From JAHKLT01 sp046197865 (GTDB taxonomy: Archaea > Methanobacteriota > Methanobacteria > Methanobacteriales > Methanobacteriaceae), in NCBI RefSeq assembly GCF_046197865.1, contig NZ_CP166990.1, positions 1,674,001 to 1,738,000 of the forward strand: a DNA stretch of 64,000 bases, read 5' to 3'. The position numbers and the translations under genes are program-made. Of the stretch, positions 55,484 to 63,377 are shown piece by piece. The notes beneath the pieces were generated by a model that was not told the origin of the DNA, did no database searches, and saw nothing but the letters and a program-made list of their open reading frames with translations. Position 1 is the first letter of the stretch; each line of letters begins with the position of its first letter.

Positions 55484-56167
55484 TTATTTATCAAAATTTA
55501 TTCCAGTTATTCTTAAACCACCATAATGGGATCTGTATTTAATATTCAGTCCAATTAATAATGGAGTAATTTTTTCAACAATTCTAGCTTTATCTAGTGG
55601 ACCACAATCTATACATCTAACTCCTGGAATTTTTTCAATTAATTCAGCAGCTATTTTTTTAGATTCATTATCGTCTCCAGATATTAAGCAATCACAATCA
55701 ATATCTTCATTAAAATTCATTAAATGTGAATTACTAATATTATTAAAAGCTGAAACAACTTTAACATTTTTCTTTTTAAGTACTGCTGCAGATCTTTCAG
55801 CTGCAGAACCTTCCCACAAATCCACATATCTAGTAGGTCCACCACCAGCAACAGTGTCTAATGGGACAGTTGCATCGAGTAATATTTTACCTTCAGCAAA
55901 ATCTGCAATAGATTTTAAAGTTGGCATTTGAGCAGCTAAAGGTACAGTCAATATTAATATATCTCCTTTATCTGCTGCATCTTCATTTGCCATTCCTGAT
56001 AAATTAGGAATATCATCTTTTTCTAAAAGTTCTTTTACTTTTTCAACTGCAGCTACAGCTTTTTCTGCTTTTCTTGAACCAATAATAACTTCTTCACCAG
56101 CTTGTATAAATCTAATTACAATTCCTAAACCTTGATCTCCAGTTCCACCTAATACTGCTATCTTCAT
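55484..56167 (-). CDS. fno: F420H2:NADP+ oxidoreductase
   Basis: 227 residues. N-terminal NADP-binding LGGTGDQGLGIVIRF with IIGSRKAEKAV fitting NADPH over NADH, then ILTVPLAAQ, FNNISNSHLM, LISGDDNESKKIAAELIEKIPGVRCIDCGPL and the C-terminal GLRITGI. The enzyme moves hydride between coenzyme F420 and NADP. The next gene upstream is a NADP-dependent alcohol dehydrogenase 55 nt away, so alcohol oxidation can feed F420H2 to methanogenesis. Confidence 0.95.
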   Translation of the reverse strand: MKIAVLGGTGDQGLGIVIRFIQAGEEVIIGSRKAEKAVAAVEKVKELLEKDDIPNLSGMANEDAADKGDILILTVPLAAQMPTLKSIADFAEGKILLDATVPLDTVAGGGPTRYVDLWEGSAAERSAAVLKKKNVKVVSAFNNISNSHLMNFNEDIDCDCLISGDDNESKKIAAELIEKIPGVRCIDCGPLDKARIVEKITPLLIGLNIKYRSHYGGLRITGINFDK

Positions 56168-56222
56168 TTAATCACCTATGAGTTAATAAAAAGTATAATT
56201 ATATTTTATATTTTTATTATAA

Positions 56223-57290
56223 TTATAAGTTTTCATCAATAATAACTACAGGCTTGATTAAATCCCTAGGTTTTTCTTTCATCAAAAGTAGAGCTTCTTC
56301 TGTTTTATCAAATCCATGGAAAACATGTGTTGCCATTAATGCAGGGTCCATTCTACCATAAGTTACAATATCAGCTAATTGTTCCATTCTAGTTCTTCCT
56401 CCAGGACATAAACCAGTTGCAAAATCTTTATCAGCCATACCAAAGCCCCAACCTTCACGACAAATAGGCAAGGTTTCTCCACTTCCAAAGTAATTAGCAT
56501 TTGAAATCATAGAACCAGGTTTAGCTGCTCTAACTGCATCTAATATAATATCTTCACCACCACCAGCTATAATAACTGCATCTACACCATCACCACCAGT
56601 AGCTTCGAGTATTTGCTCATCAGTTGGTCCTTCTTTATAAGAAATCATATCAGTTGCACCATATTTTTTAGCTACTTCTGAAGCTTTAGGACGAGTTCCT
56701 ACTGCAAAAATTCTTCCAGCACCTTGTAATTTAGCACCTGCAATAGCTGACAATCCAACAGGACCAATACCTAATACAGCAACAGATCCACCCATTGGAA
56801 TATTAGCATTTTCTGCACCCATAAAACCAGTTGATAACATATCAGGAATCATAACAGCCGCTTCAAGAGGCATTCCTTCAGGTAAATGAGCAAGATTTGC
56901 ATCTGCAAGATTTACATGGAAATATTCTCCAAATACACCATCTTTAAAATTTGAAAACTTCCATCCACCAAGAGGACCTCCACTTTGTGAAGGGAAACCT
57001 CTTTGTGCTGCATCACTATCCCAATCAGGAGTGATAGCAGGAACTATTACTCTATCTCCTGGTTTAAAATCTTTAACTTCACTTCCAACTTCATCAACTA
57101 TACCTAATGCTTCATGACCTAAAATAAGATTATGTCTATCTCCAATAGCTCCTTCCCAAACTGTATGTATATCTGAGGTACATGGTGCAAGAGCAAGTGG
57201 TTTTACTAATGCATCACGAGGACCTATATCAGGTTTATCTTTTTCAATCCAACCAATTTCACCAATTCTTAACATTGCTAATCCTTTCAT
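56223..57290 (-). CDS. adh: Zinc-dependent NADP alcohol dehydrogenase, Thermoanaerobacter brockii type
   Basis: 355 residues from ATG 57290 (GGTGAT lies 4 nt upstream; a longer frame exists). The sequence closely follows T. brockii and clostridial secondary alcohol dehydrogenase from end to end. Zinc ligands Cys37, His59 and Asp150 fall at the same numbers, as does Arg200 of the NADP phosphate site (GTRP). It oxidises ethanol or 2-propanol, or reduces the aldehyde or ketone. The resemblance to a Firmicutes family in an archaeon, next to fno, suggests horizontal transfer. Methanobrevibacter smithii is reported to use an adh/fno system. Confidence 0.93.
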   Translation of the reverse strand: MKGLAMLRIGEIGWIEKDKPDIGPRDALVKPLALAPCTSDIHTVWEGAIGDRHNLILGHEALGIVDEVGSEVKDFKPGDRVIVPAITPDWDSDAAQRGFPSQSGGPLGGWKFSNFKDGVFGEYFHVNLADANLAHLPEGMPLEAAVMIPDMLSTGFMGAENANIPMGGSVAVLGIGPVGLSAIAGAKLQGAGRIFAVGTRPKASEVAKKYGATDMISYKEGPTDEQILEATGGDGVDAVIIAGGGEDIILDAVRAAKPGSMISNANYFGSGETLPICREGWGFGMADKDFATGLCPGGRTRMEQLADIVTYGRMDPALMATHVFHGFDKTEEALLLMKEKPRDLIKPVVIIDENL

Positions 57291-57801
57291 AATATCACCT
57301 ATTTCCAAGTATCTTAGCATAAGTAATTAAATTATAATTTATTATTAGAATTAACTATAATTTAAAAAATTAAGGCTTAAATTAACATATTTGTATTTTA
57401 ATGCTGAAAAATACAATTAAAAAAAAATAGCATTAGTTGTGATTCAAGTTAATATTTCCCCAGTTAAATTCTAAATATTTTCAACATATATTGCATGCCA
57501 AAATACCCATATTCATAAATATAATTGCTGACTATAAATACTTTGCCATTCGGACATATGAAAAATTAATATTGAATTGTTTTATTAAATTGTTTTTGAT
57601 ATAATAATATTCAATCAATAGAAAATATTATTATACATTCTTCATTTTCATTTCATGATGAAAATAAGCAAGCACAATAAATAAACATTTAAAAGGAGTT
57701 AATTTTAAAGAAAATAAAAAAATAAGCTAAAAAGTAATAAAAAATATATTAAATAGTATTACTAATTCATATAATACATCTTAAAAATAAGAGGTAATTA
57801 T
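57291..57801 (+). promoter_or_regulatory. 511-bp gap with candidate promoter and leader of the pilus/secretion genes
   Basis: A TATA box (ACTATAAATACTTT, 57531-57544) would start transcription near 57565, leaving a long leader before the ATPase gene at 57802. The leader contains an 8-bp hairpin (ATTTTCAT/ATGAAAAT, 57644-57665). AAGAGGTAATT precedes the ATG. A GGAG near 57694 has no start codon after it. The adh promoter lies at the other end; otherwise only AT-rich sequence. Confidence 0.4.
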
Positions 57802-59265
57802 ATGGATAATTTATTAGATTCCCCAACAAAAAGCATTTACGAAGTTTCAAAAATAATACCAGAATATAAAGTTTTAAAATCAAACTATTCTCCTCAAGAG
57901 AAAATATTATTAGAAGAATTACGAGAAAATCTAGTCAACAAAGCAATAAGTTCTGAAAATAATCCTCAAATATTAGATGCAAATCTATTAAATGATATTA
58001 AAGATTTCCTATATTTAAAAATTGACAATAGCTATTTAGATATAAGTTTTGATAAAAAATATTTAAATGAATTATCTAGTAAGTTTTTTCAAGATATTAT
58101 AGGTTATGGTGAAATAGACCCATTAATCAAAGATGATATGCTTGAGGAAATTATGGTAATAGGAATAAATAAACCAGTATTTGTTTATCATCGCAAATAC
58201 GGAATGATGAAATCAGATTTAGTTTTTAAAAATGAAATAGAACTTGTAAATTTAATTGATTCAATTGCAAGACAAATTAATAGAAGAATTGATCAAGAGT
58301 CTCCAATACTTGATGGAAGATTAATTGATGGTTCTAGAGTTAATGCAACAATTAGCCCCGTATCAGCAGATGGCCCATCTCTTACAATTAGAAAATTTAA
58401 AAAAGATCCATTAACAATTATTGATTTAATTAAATCAAATACAATTAGTTCTGAATTAGCTGCTTTTTTATGGTTATGTATTGATGGAGTAGGTGTAAAA
58501 TCTGCAAATGCAATAATATCTGGAGGAACAAGTTCAGGCAAAACTACAATGCTCAATGCATTATCTGTTTTTATAAATCCTAAAGAAAGAATAGTTACAA
58601 TAGAAGATACATTAGAACTTCAAATTCCACATGATCATATTATAAGAATGGAAACAAGACCACCAAATGTTGAAAATAAAGGAGAGTTAACAATGAATGA
58701 TTTAGTTAAAAATTCTCTAAGACAACGTCCTGATAGAATAGTTGTAGGAGAGGTAAGATCACATGAGGCAATAACATTATTTACAGCTTTAAATACTGGT
58801 CATTCAGTTTTTGGTACACTCCACTCCAACAATGCAAGAGAAACTATCACACGGCTTACAAATGCACCAATGTCTGTTCCACAAATAATGATTTCTGCAT
58901 TAGATTTTATAATTATGCAAAATAGAATTTATAAATCTAAAGGAGAATCTGTTAGAAGAATAAGTGAGGTTGCAGAAATAGTAGGAGTTGAAGAAGGTAC
59001 GATTCAATTAAATAAAATATTTCAATGGAACCCTGAAACAGATACAATAGATAATATTTCAATTGCAAGTAAAACAATAAATGAAATATCTAAAAAAAGT
59101 GGTATCTCAAATGAAATATTGTTTAATGAAATTGATAACAGACAAATATTAATAAATTATCTTGTTAGAGAAAATATTCGCTCCATTAATGATGTAAAAA
59201 AATATATCGAAAAATATTATATAGATTCTAATTCTGTATTAAATAAAATCTTATTAAATAGCTAA
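57802..59265 (+). CDS. Type II/IV secretion (archaeal pilus assembly) ATPase, GspE/CpaF family
   Basis: 487 residues. Walker A SGGTSSGKTT (241-249), Asp box VTIEDTLELQIPHDHI, Walker B RQRPDRIVVGEVRSHEA and His box NTGHSVFGTLHSNNARETI are intact; the N-terminal part holds GYGEIDPLIKDDMLEEIMV. A hexameric ATPase that drives assembly of type IV pilus-like filaments or secretion. The membrane partner follows at once, in the same reading frame after the TAA stop. No pilin gene is visible here. Confidence 0.93.
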   Translation: MDNLLDSPTKSIYEVSKIIPEYKVLKSNYSPQEKILLEELRENLVNKAISSENNPQILDANLLNDIKDFLYLKIDNSYLDISFDKKYLNELSSKFFQDIIGYGEIDPLIKDDMLEEIMVIGINKPVFVYHRKYGMMKSDLVFKNEIELVNLIDSIARQINRRIDQESPILDGRLIDGSRVNATISPVSADGPSLTIRKFKKDPLTIIDLIKSNTISSELAAFLWLCIDGVGVKSANAIISGGTSSGKTTMLNALSVFINPKERIVTIEDTLELQIPHDHIIRMETRPPNVENKGELTMNDLVKNSLRQRPDRIVVGEVRSHEAITLFTALNTGHSVFGTLHSNNARETITRLTNAPMSVPQIMISALDFIIMQNRIYKSKGESVRRISEVAEIVGVEEGTIQLNKIFQWNPETDTIDNISIASKTINEISKKSGISNEILFNEIDNRQILINYLVRENIRSINDVKKYIEKYYIDSNSVLNKILLNS

Positions 59266-59274
59266 GGTGATTTT

Positions 59275-60132
59275 ATTTTAAATAATTTTTTTATATTAAT
59301 AGGCAATTTATTTTTTGAATTTATAAAAGCTTTTAAAAAAGTTCCAAATATTTTTAATAAAAATAATGAAGTAAAAACACCAATTAATGAAGATATTTCT
59401 AAATTAGAAAGAATATTAAAAAATATAAAAGATTTAACAAAAAATAAATCATTCCTATCTATAATAATCATGTTAATTTTAGGAATTTATTTAATTTTAG
59501 GTTTAGAAGTAGCTATGATTATTTTAATAATAATTTTAAACCTATTTTTTTTAAGTTTTAACTATTCTAAAATAAAAAAAAATAGAAAATATGATGATAT
59601 TACAAATGAATTGCCTTATGCACTTAGACATATGAGCACAGATCTTAAATCTGGAAAAGGTTTACATGATACCTTAAATACAATAGCCAGTAATGATTAT
59701 GGATCCTTTTCAGAAGAAATAAAAAGAGTTTTAGAAGAGATAAAATATGGTGAATCAACAGAAAATGCTTTAAATAATATGTCAGGAAGAATTGGTTCAA
59801 AAGGATTAACAAGAGCTATTACACAAATTATTATAACTTTAAAAGTTGGAGGAAATCTTGCAAATAGCTTAAATATTATAGCCGAAGATATTACATTTGA
59901 TATTCATATGCAACTTAAAGAATATTCTCAAAAATTAAATGGATTTATTTTAATTTATACATTTTTAGCTATTTTAGGGCCTGTAATTATATTAATAATG
60001 CTCATGGCTGCTTCAACTATAATGGGAGATATAGTACCTGGAAATTTAATCTTAATATTATATATTTTGTTTTTTCCTATGATAGTAATATTTATGGGAC
60101 TTTTTATAAAAAAACTAGAACCAAATATTTAA
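59275..60132 (+). CDS. GspF/TadC-like membrane protein of the pilus assembly system, probable ATT start
   Basis: About 285 residues. The T2SSF domain (LPYALRHMSTDLKSGKGLHDTLNTIAS, TENALNNMSGRIGSKGLTRAITQII, GGNLANSLNIIAEDITFD) is central, with membrane spans at about 65-100 and 220-275. The nearest ATG (59470) would cut 65 residues and lacks a ribosome-binding site. The frame is open to an ATT at 59275, 4 nt from GGTGA, right after the upstream stop. Archaeal partners often carry two F domains; only one is obvious here. Confidence 0.82.
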   Translation: MLNNFFILIGNLFFEFIKAFKKVPNIFNKNNEVKTPINEDISKLERILKNIKDLTKNKSFLSIIIMLILGIYLILGLEVAMIILIIILNLFFLSFNYSKIKKNRKYDDITNELPYALRHMSTDLKSGKGLHDTLNTIASNDYGSFSEEIKRVLEEIKYGESTENALNNMSGRIGSKGLTRAITQIIITLKVGGNLANSLNIIAEDITFDIHMQLKEYSQKLNGFILIYTFLAILGPVIILIMLMAASTIMGDIVPGNLILILYILFFPMIVIFMGLFIKKLEPNI

Positions 60133-60683
60133 ATAGGAATTTTAGAAGATGAATTTAAAGTATTTCTTAAATTATTGATGTTTTTAAACATGTGGACTGT
60201 TTTAAGTTCATTTTCTGTATCTATTAATATATCATATTTTAAAGAGGTCCAGAAATCTAATGCTCCTTTAAGTGTTTTATGAGTATGTAAATAAATTCCA
60301 ATATAATCATTTTCCTTTGAAAAGATTTCTACTTTCTCTACAAGTTTACGTCCAATGCCTAATCGTCTATAATCATTATCTACAAATAATCTCCAAATAC
60401 TTGATGTTAGATTATAAGAAAACATCCCCTCAAATTCTTTAAAATCTTTATCATATCCTCTTATAGCTATTGATCCTATGATTTTATTTTTTTCTTTATC
60501 TATAGCTATAAAAAAGTTATTTTTATTATTATCAATATATGTTTCTTTTAAATTTATAATATCCTCATGAAAATTAGGAACATAACCATATCCATATTCT
60601 TTTTTAATTTGATTAAATAAAAAATCTTTAACCATTTTAAAATCTAAATCAAGCTCTTTTAAAGATTTTATTTCAATTTTCAT
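60129..60683 (-). CDS. GNAT-family acetyltransferase
   Basis: 184 residues. NKIIGSIAIRGYDK, WRLFVDNDYRRLGIGRKLVEKVEIFSKEN (acetyl-CoA motif A) and YIGIYLHTHKTLKGALDFWTSLKYDIL (motif B) define the fold. The N-terminal 60 residues are not diagnostic. It is transcribed away from the nicotianamine synthase homologue, and their 253-bp shared promoter region contains the inverted-repeat array. A role in modifying a metallophore is possible but unproven. Stop overlaps the T2SSF stop by 4 nt. Confidence 0.82.
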   Translation of the reverse strand: MKIEIKSLKELDLDFKMVKDFLFNQIKKEYGYGYVPNFHEDIINLKETYIDNNKNNFFIAIDKEKNKIIGSIAIRGYDKDFKEFEGMFSYNLTSSIWRLFVDNDYRRLGIGRKLVEKVEIFSKENDYIGIYLHTHKTLKGALDFWTSLKYDILIDTENELKTVHMFKNINNLRNTLNSSSKIPI

Positions 60684-60702
60684 ATTTTAACCTTTGAAGT
60701 AA

Positions 60703-60749
60703 AAAAGTAATACTTTTTTCAAAATCATTTAAATATAAGTATTACTTTT
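60703..60749. promoter_or_regulatory. Inverted repeat IR1 (13 bp arms) at the acetyltransferase promoter
   Basis: Arms 60703-60715 (AAAAGTAATACTT) and 60737-60749 are exact reverse complements, with a 21-nt spacer. On the minus strand the spacer contains CTTATATTTAAAT, a likely TATA box for the acetyltransferase gene, so a protein bound here would block it. The core AGTATTACT is shared with IR2. Confidence 0.6.
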
Positions 60750-60763
60750 ATTAATTATTTAAA

Positions 60764-60810
60764 TAGAGTATTACTTTTTAGATGATTTTTAAATGATTAG
60801 TAATACTCTA
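60764..60810. promoter_or_regulatory. Inverted repeat IR2 (12 bp arms) upstream of the nicotianamine synthase gene
   Basis: Arms 60764-60775 (TAGAGTATTACT) and 60799-60810 are perfect reverse complements, spacer 23 nt. The four half-site centres of IR1 and IR2 are spaced about 27-35 bp, close to three helical turns, as for an array bound by one regulator. Confidence 0.6.
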
Positions 60811-60853
60811 TAGAATGTTTTAAGATATATAATATTATTAATAAGGAAAATAC

Positions 60854-60886
60854 TATATAAAACTTCTTATTTAATTTTAATAAGAA
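60854..60886 (+). promoter_or_regulatory. TATA box and start-region hairpin of the nicotianamine synthase gene
   Basis: TATATAA at 60854-60860 predicts transcription start near 60882. An 8-bp inverted repeat (TTCTTATT/AATAAGAA, 60864-60871 with 60879-60886) lies between box and start, a further possible operator. Confidence 0.5.
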
Positions 60887-60936
60887 CTAAAAAACTTTAT
60901 TTAATATGAAGGATATAATATAATATACGTGATATT

Positions 60937-61758
60937 ATGAGTTGTTATAAATACTGGGGCAAAATTGAAGAAATAGCTGAGGCTCTTTCATCTTACGGAG
61001 ATTTAGATAAATATGGTGATTCTAAATTAGATAATGTAGATATTGATGAAATAATTAAACTTTTAGATGAAGTTGAAGTAATAGCTCATGATAAATTTAT
61101 AGATTTTGATTCTGCAAAACATATTTTAGATGATGAAAAGATGAATAAAGCTTTAAAATTAATTAGAAAATTTTATGTTTATATTGGATCACGTCTTGAA
61201 ACTGAAAATGCATTAAAAATAGCTAAATCTGATAATCCAAAAGAAACATTAGATTCATTTCATTTTTATGATAGATATATAGGTCTTATTGAAAACGAAA
61301 GTCAGTTAGTTAAATTTAATGATAAAAAAACATTTGTATTTGTTGGAAGTGGCCCTCTTCCTTTAACACTTATTATGTTTAATAACATCTTTGGATGTAA
61401 ATGTATTGGAATAGAGCTAGAAGAAGATGTTGCTTCACTATCAAGAAAAGTATTAAAGAAATTAGGTCTTGATAAAGACATTGAAATAATAGTTGGAGAT
61501 GAAAATTCAATTAAAGATTTAGATTATGATATTTTAATGGTTGCAGCTCTTGCAGAACCTAAAGAAAGAGTATTTGCAAATGTTTGGGAATTAATTGATG
61601 AGAAGACTCCAATCATTTATAGAACATATACTGGTATGAGAGCTATTTTATATTCACCAGTAACAGAAAAAGATACAAGAGGTTTTCATAAAGAAGTTAT
61701 GGTCTTACCAACTGGAAATACCAATAATACCTCTGTTTTAATTAGAAAAATAATATAA
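60937..61758 (+). CDS. Nicotianamine synthase family protein
   Basis: 273 residues, the length of the archaeal family. The Rossmann-like methyltransferase-derived motif FVFVGSGPLPLTLIMFNN (SGPLPLT at 138-144) is the hallmark of plant and archaeal nicotianamine synthases; the N-terminal helical bundle (1-125) and the ILMVAALAEPKERVFANVWE and VLPTGNTNNTSVLIRK segments also fit. These enzymes join aminobutyrate units from S-adenosylmethionine onto an amino acid, giving a metal-chelating opine-like compound; a Methanothermobacter homologue has a published structure. The convergent Opp/Nik-type ABC genes, 12 nt away, suggest metal uptake. Confidence 0.9.
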   Translation: MSCYKYWGKIEEIAEALSSYGDLDKYGDSKLDNVDIDEIIKLLDEVEVIAHDKFIDFDSAKHILDDEKMNKALKLIRKFYVYIGSRLETENALKIAKSDNPKETLDSFHFYDRYIGLIENESQLVKFNDKKTFVFVGSGPLPLTLIMFNNIFGCKCIGIELEEDVASLSRKVLKKLGLDKDIEIIVGDENSIKDLDYDILMVAALAEPKERVFANVWELIDEKTPIIYRTYTGMRAILYSPVTEKDTRGFHKEVMVLPTGNTNNTSVLIRKII

Positions 61759-61769
61759 GAGATTTATAA

Positions 61770-62384
61770 TTAAATATTATTAATCTCTTCTAAATATACA
61801 ACATCATCACATATCCTATTTACAAGATTTTTATCATGACTTACAACAAGAAGTCCTAATTGTCTTTCTTTAGCTATTTTTGTAACTAAATCCCAAATTT
61901 GAACTTGTGTTACTGCATCAAGCATTGTTGTAATCTCATCACAAATTAAAAATTTTGTCTTAGGAGATAATGCTCTTAAGACTGAAAATCTTTGAAGTTC
62001 TCCTCCAGACAATTCATTAGGCCATCTATTAAGCCAAGACTCTTGAATTCCAAAGTCATTTATAATTTCATTATCAACATTCCATGATTCAAACAAAATA
62101 TCTTTCATTTTCCATTTAGGATTCATTGTTAACTCAGGGTGTTGAAAAATTAATTGAACAGGATTAAAACCATTTTTAATATTGTTTTCTGTTCCATCAA
62201 TAGTAACTTTTCCTTTACTTTTGTTATATCCTGATAAGATTTTACATAAGGTTGATTTTCCACCACCACTATCGCCAACTAATCCTTTTATCTCATTACT
62301 TTCAAGTGAAATGTTTAAATCTTTAATAAGGTAATTTTTACTAGATGGATATTTGAAACTAATACCTTCTCCTTTTAATATCAA
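61770..62384 (-). CDS. Opp/Nik-type ABC transporter ATP-binding protein (NikE-like)
   Basis: 204 residues, shorter than the usual 260-320. Walker A VGDSGGGKST (37-45), Q-loop IFQHPELTMNP, signature LSGGELQR (125-132), Walker B FLICDEITTMLD and H-loop VVSHD are present. It begins 4 nt before the stop of the NikD-like gene. The DAVTQVQIW stretch is typical of the second ATPase of nickel/peptide importers. Together with the genes upstream it forms the motor of one importer. Confidence 0.92.
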   Translation of the reverse strand: MILKGEGISFKYPSSKNYLIKDLNISLESNEIKGLVGDSGGGKSTLCKILSGYNKSKGKVTIDGTENNIKNGFNPVQLIFQHPELTMNPKWKMKDILFESWNVDNEIINDFGIQESWLNRWPNELSGGELQRFSVLRALSPKTKFLICDEITTMLDAVTQVQIWDLVTKIAKERQLGLLVVSHDKNLVNRICDDVVYLEEINNI

Positions 62385-63367
62385 TTTATCACCTTAGTTT
62401 CTATTTCCAATATTTCATCTTTATATTCATTAGCTCTAAAACATCTTACTTTTTTATTTGAAATGTCTACTAATGGAGGAATATTAACTCCACATCTTTC
62501 TGTAGGATTATCACATCTTTTATAATAAGGACAACATGAAGGAATCTCACCATGCAATGGTTGATGACCTTCAGTTAATTTAAAATCATTTTGAGGAAGA
62601 GCATGGTATAATGCCTTAGTATAAGGATGGATTAATCTTTTTCCATCTCCACTAAAATCTTCTGTATTAACTACTTCAATAACATAACCTGCATAAAAAA
62701 TAGCTATTTTATCTGCAACATTCAAAGCTGCATCAATATCATGTGTAATTAATAATACTCCGACATTATCTTTTGCCATTTGTTTTATATGGTTTAATGT
62801 TTCTTTTACAGATTTTTCATCCAAACCTGGTGTTGGTTCATCAGCAATAACAAGTTTTGGATTATTCATTAAAGCTGTTGAAATTAAAACTCTTCTAGCC
62901 ATTCCTCCAGATAATTGAAATGGATACATATCATCTACTTCTTCACCAAGTCCATATTTTTCAAATATTTCTCTTTGAAGAGCTTTTTTTTCAGCTTTTT
63001 CTGCATCATCAGAACATTCACCAATAACTTGTTCTGAAACTTTCATTAAAGGATCTAAAAATTTAACAGATTGAGGAATGAGTGATATTTCATCTCCTCT
63101 CAATTTTTCTTTTAAATCTTGATTTAGATTTTCACCACAGTAAGTCATTTCACCACTTAAATTAGCATTACTTGGTAAAATTCCTAAAATTCCATGTGCA
63201 AGTAAACTTTTTCCAGATCCACTAGAACCTAAAACTGCTACAATTTCACCAGAGGAAATTTCAAGTGATAAATCACTAATAACCTTTAATAAATTTTGTC
63301 TTAACCCAACAGTATATTGGAGAAAAGAAATTGATATATTTGAAACTTTTAATAATTCTTCTGACAT
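62381..63367 (-). CDS. Opp/Nik-type ABC transporter ATP-binding protein (NikD-like)
   Basis: 328 residues. Walker A LGSSGSGKS (46-54), signature LSGGMARR (152-159), Walker B LVIADEPTPGLDE (172-184) and H-loop ITHD are intact. The C-terminal oligopeptide/dipeptide transporter extension has four cysteines in CPYYKRCDNPTERCG and RCFR, as found in DppD. First ATPase of a nickel/peptide importer; ribosome-binding site GGAGG; 10 nt after the permease stop. Confidence 0.93.
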   Translation of the reverse strand: MSEELLKVSNISISFLQYTVGLRQNLLKVISDLSLEISSGEIVAVLGSSGSGKSLLAHGILGILPSNANLSGEMTYCGENLNQDLKEKLRGDEISLIPQSVKFLDPLMKVSEQVIGECSDDAEKAEKKALQREIFEKYGLGEEVDDMYPFQLSGGMARRVLISTALMNNPKLVIADEPTPGLDEKSVKETLNHIKQMAKDNVGVLLITHDIDAALNVADKIAIFYAGYVIEVVNTEDFSGDGKRLIHPYTKALYHALPQNDFKLTEGHQPLHGEIPSCCPYYKRCDNPTERCGVNIPPLVDISNKKVRCFRANEYKDEILEIETKVIN

Positions 63368-63377
63368 TTAATTCCTC

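Noticed and set aside
57690..57724. Short open frame after GGAG in the leader of the pilus/secretion genes
   Set aside because: No ATG, GTG or TTG follows at a usable distance, and an ATT start would give only seven codons.
57755..57770. A single AGTATTACT half-site upstream of the pilus ATPase gene as part of the same regulon
   Set aside because: Only one arm is present and no complementary partner lies at the right distance; a 9-mer in AT-rich DNA can occur by chance.
60703..60810. The inverted repeats as NikR operators
   Set aside because: The arms resemble GTATTAC/GTAATAC in spirit, but the 25-nt distance between those cores does not fit the shorter spacers I know for NikR sites, and the order of half-sites differs between IR1 and IR2. 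A nickel regulator remains possible but is not shown.
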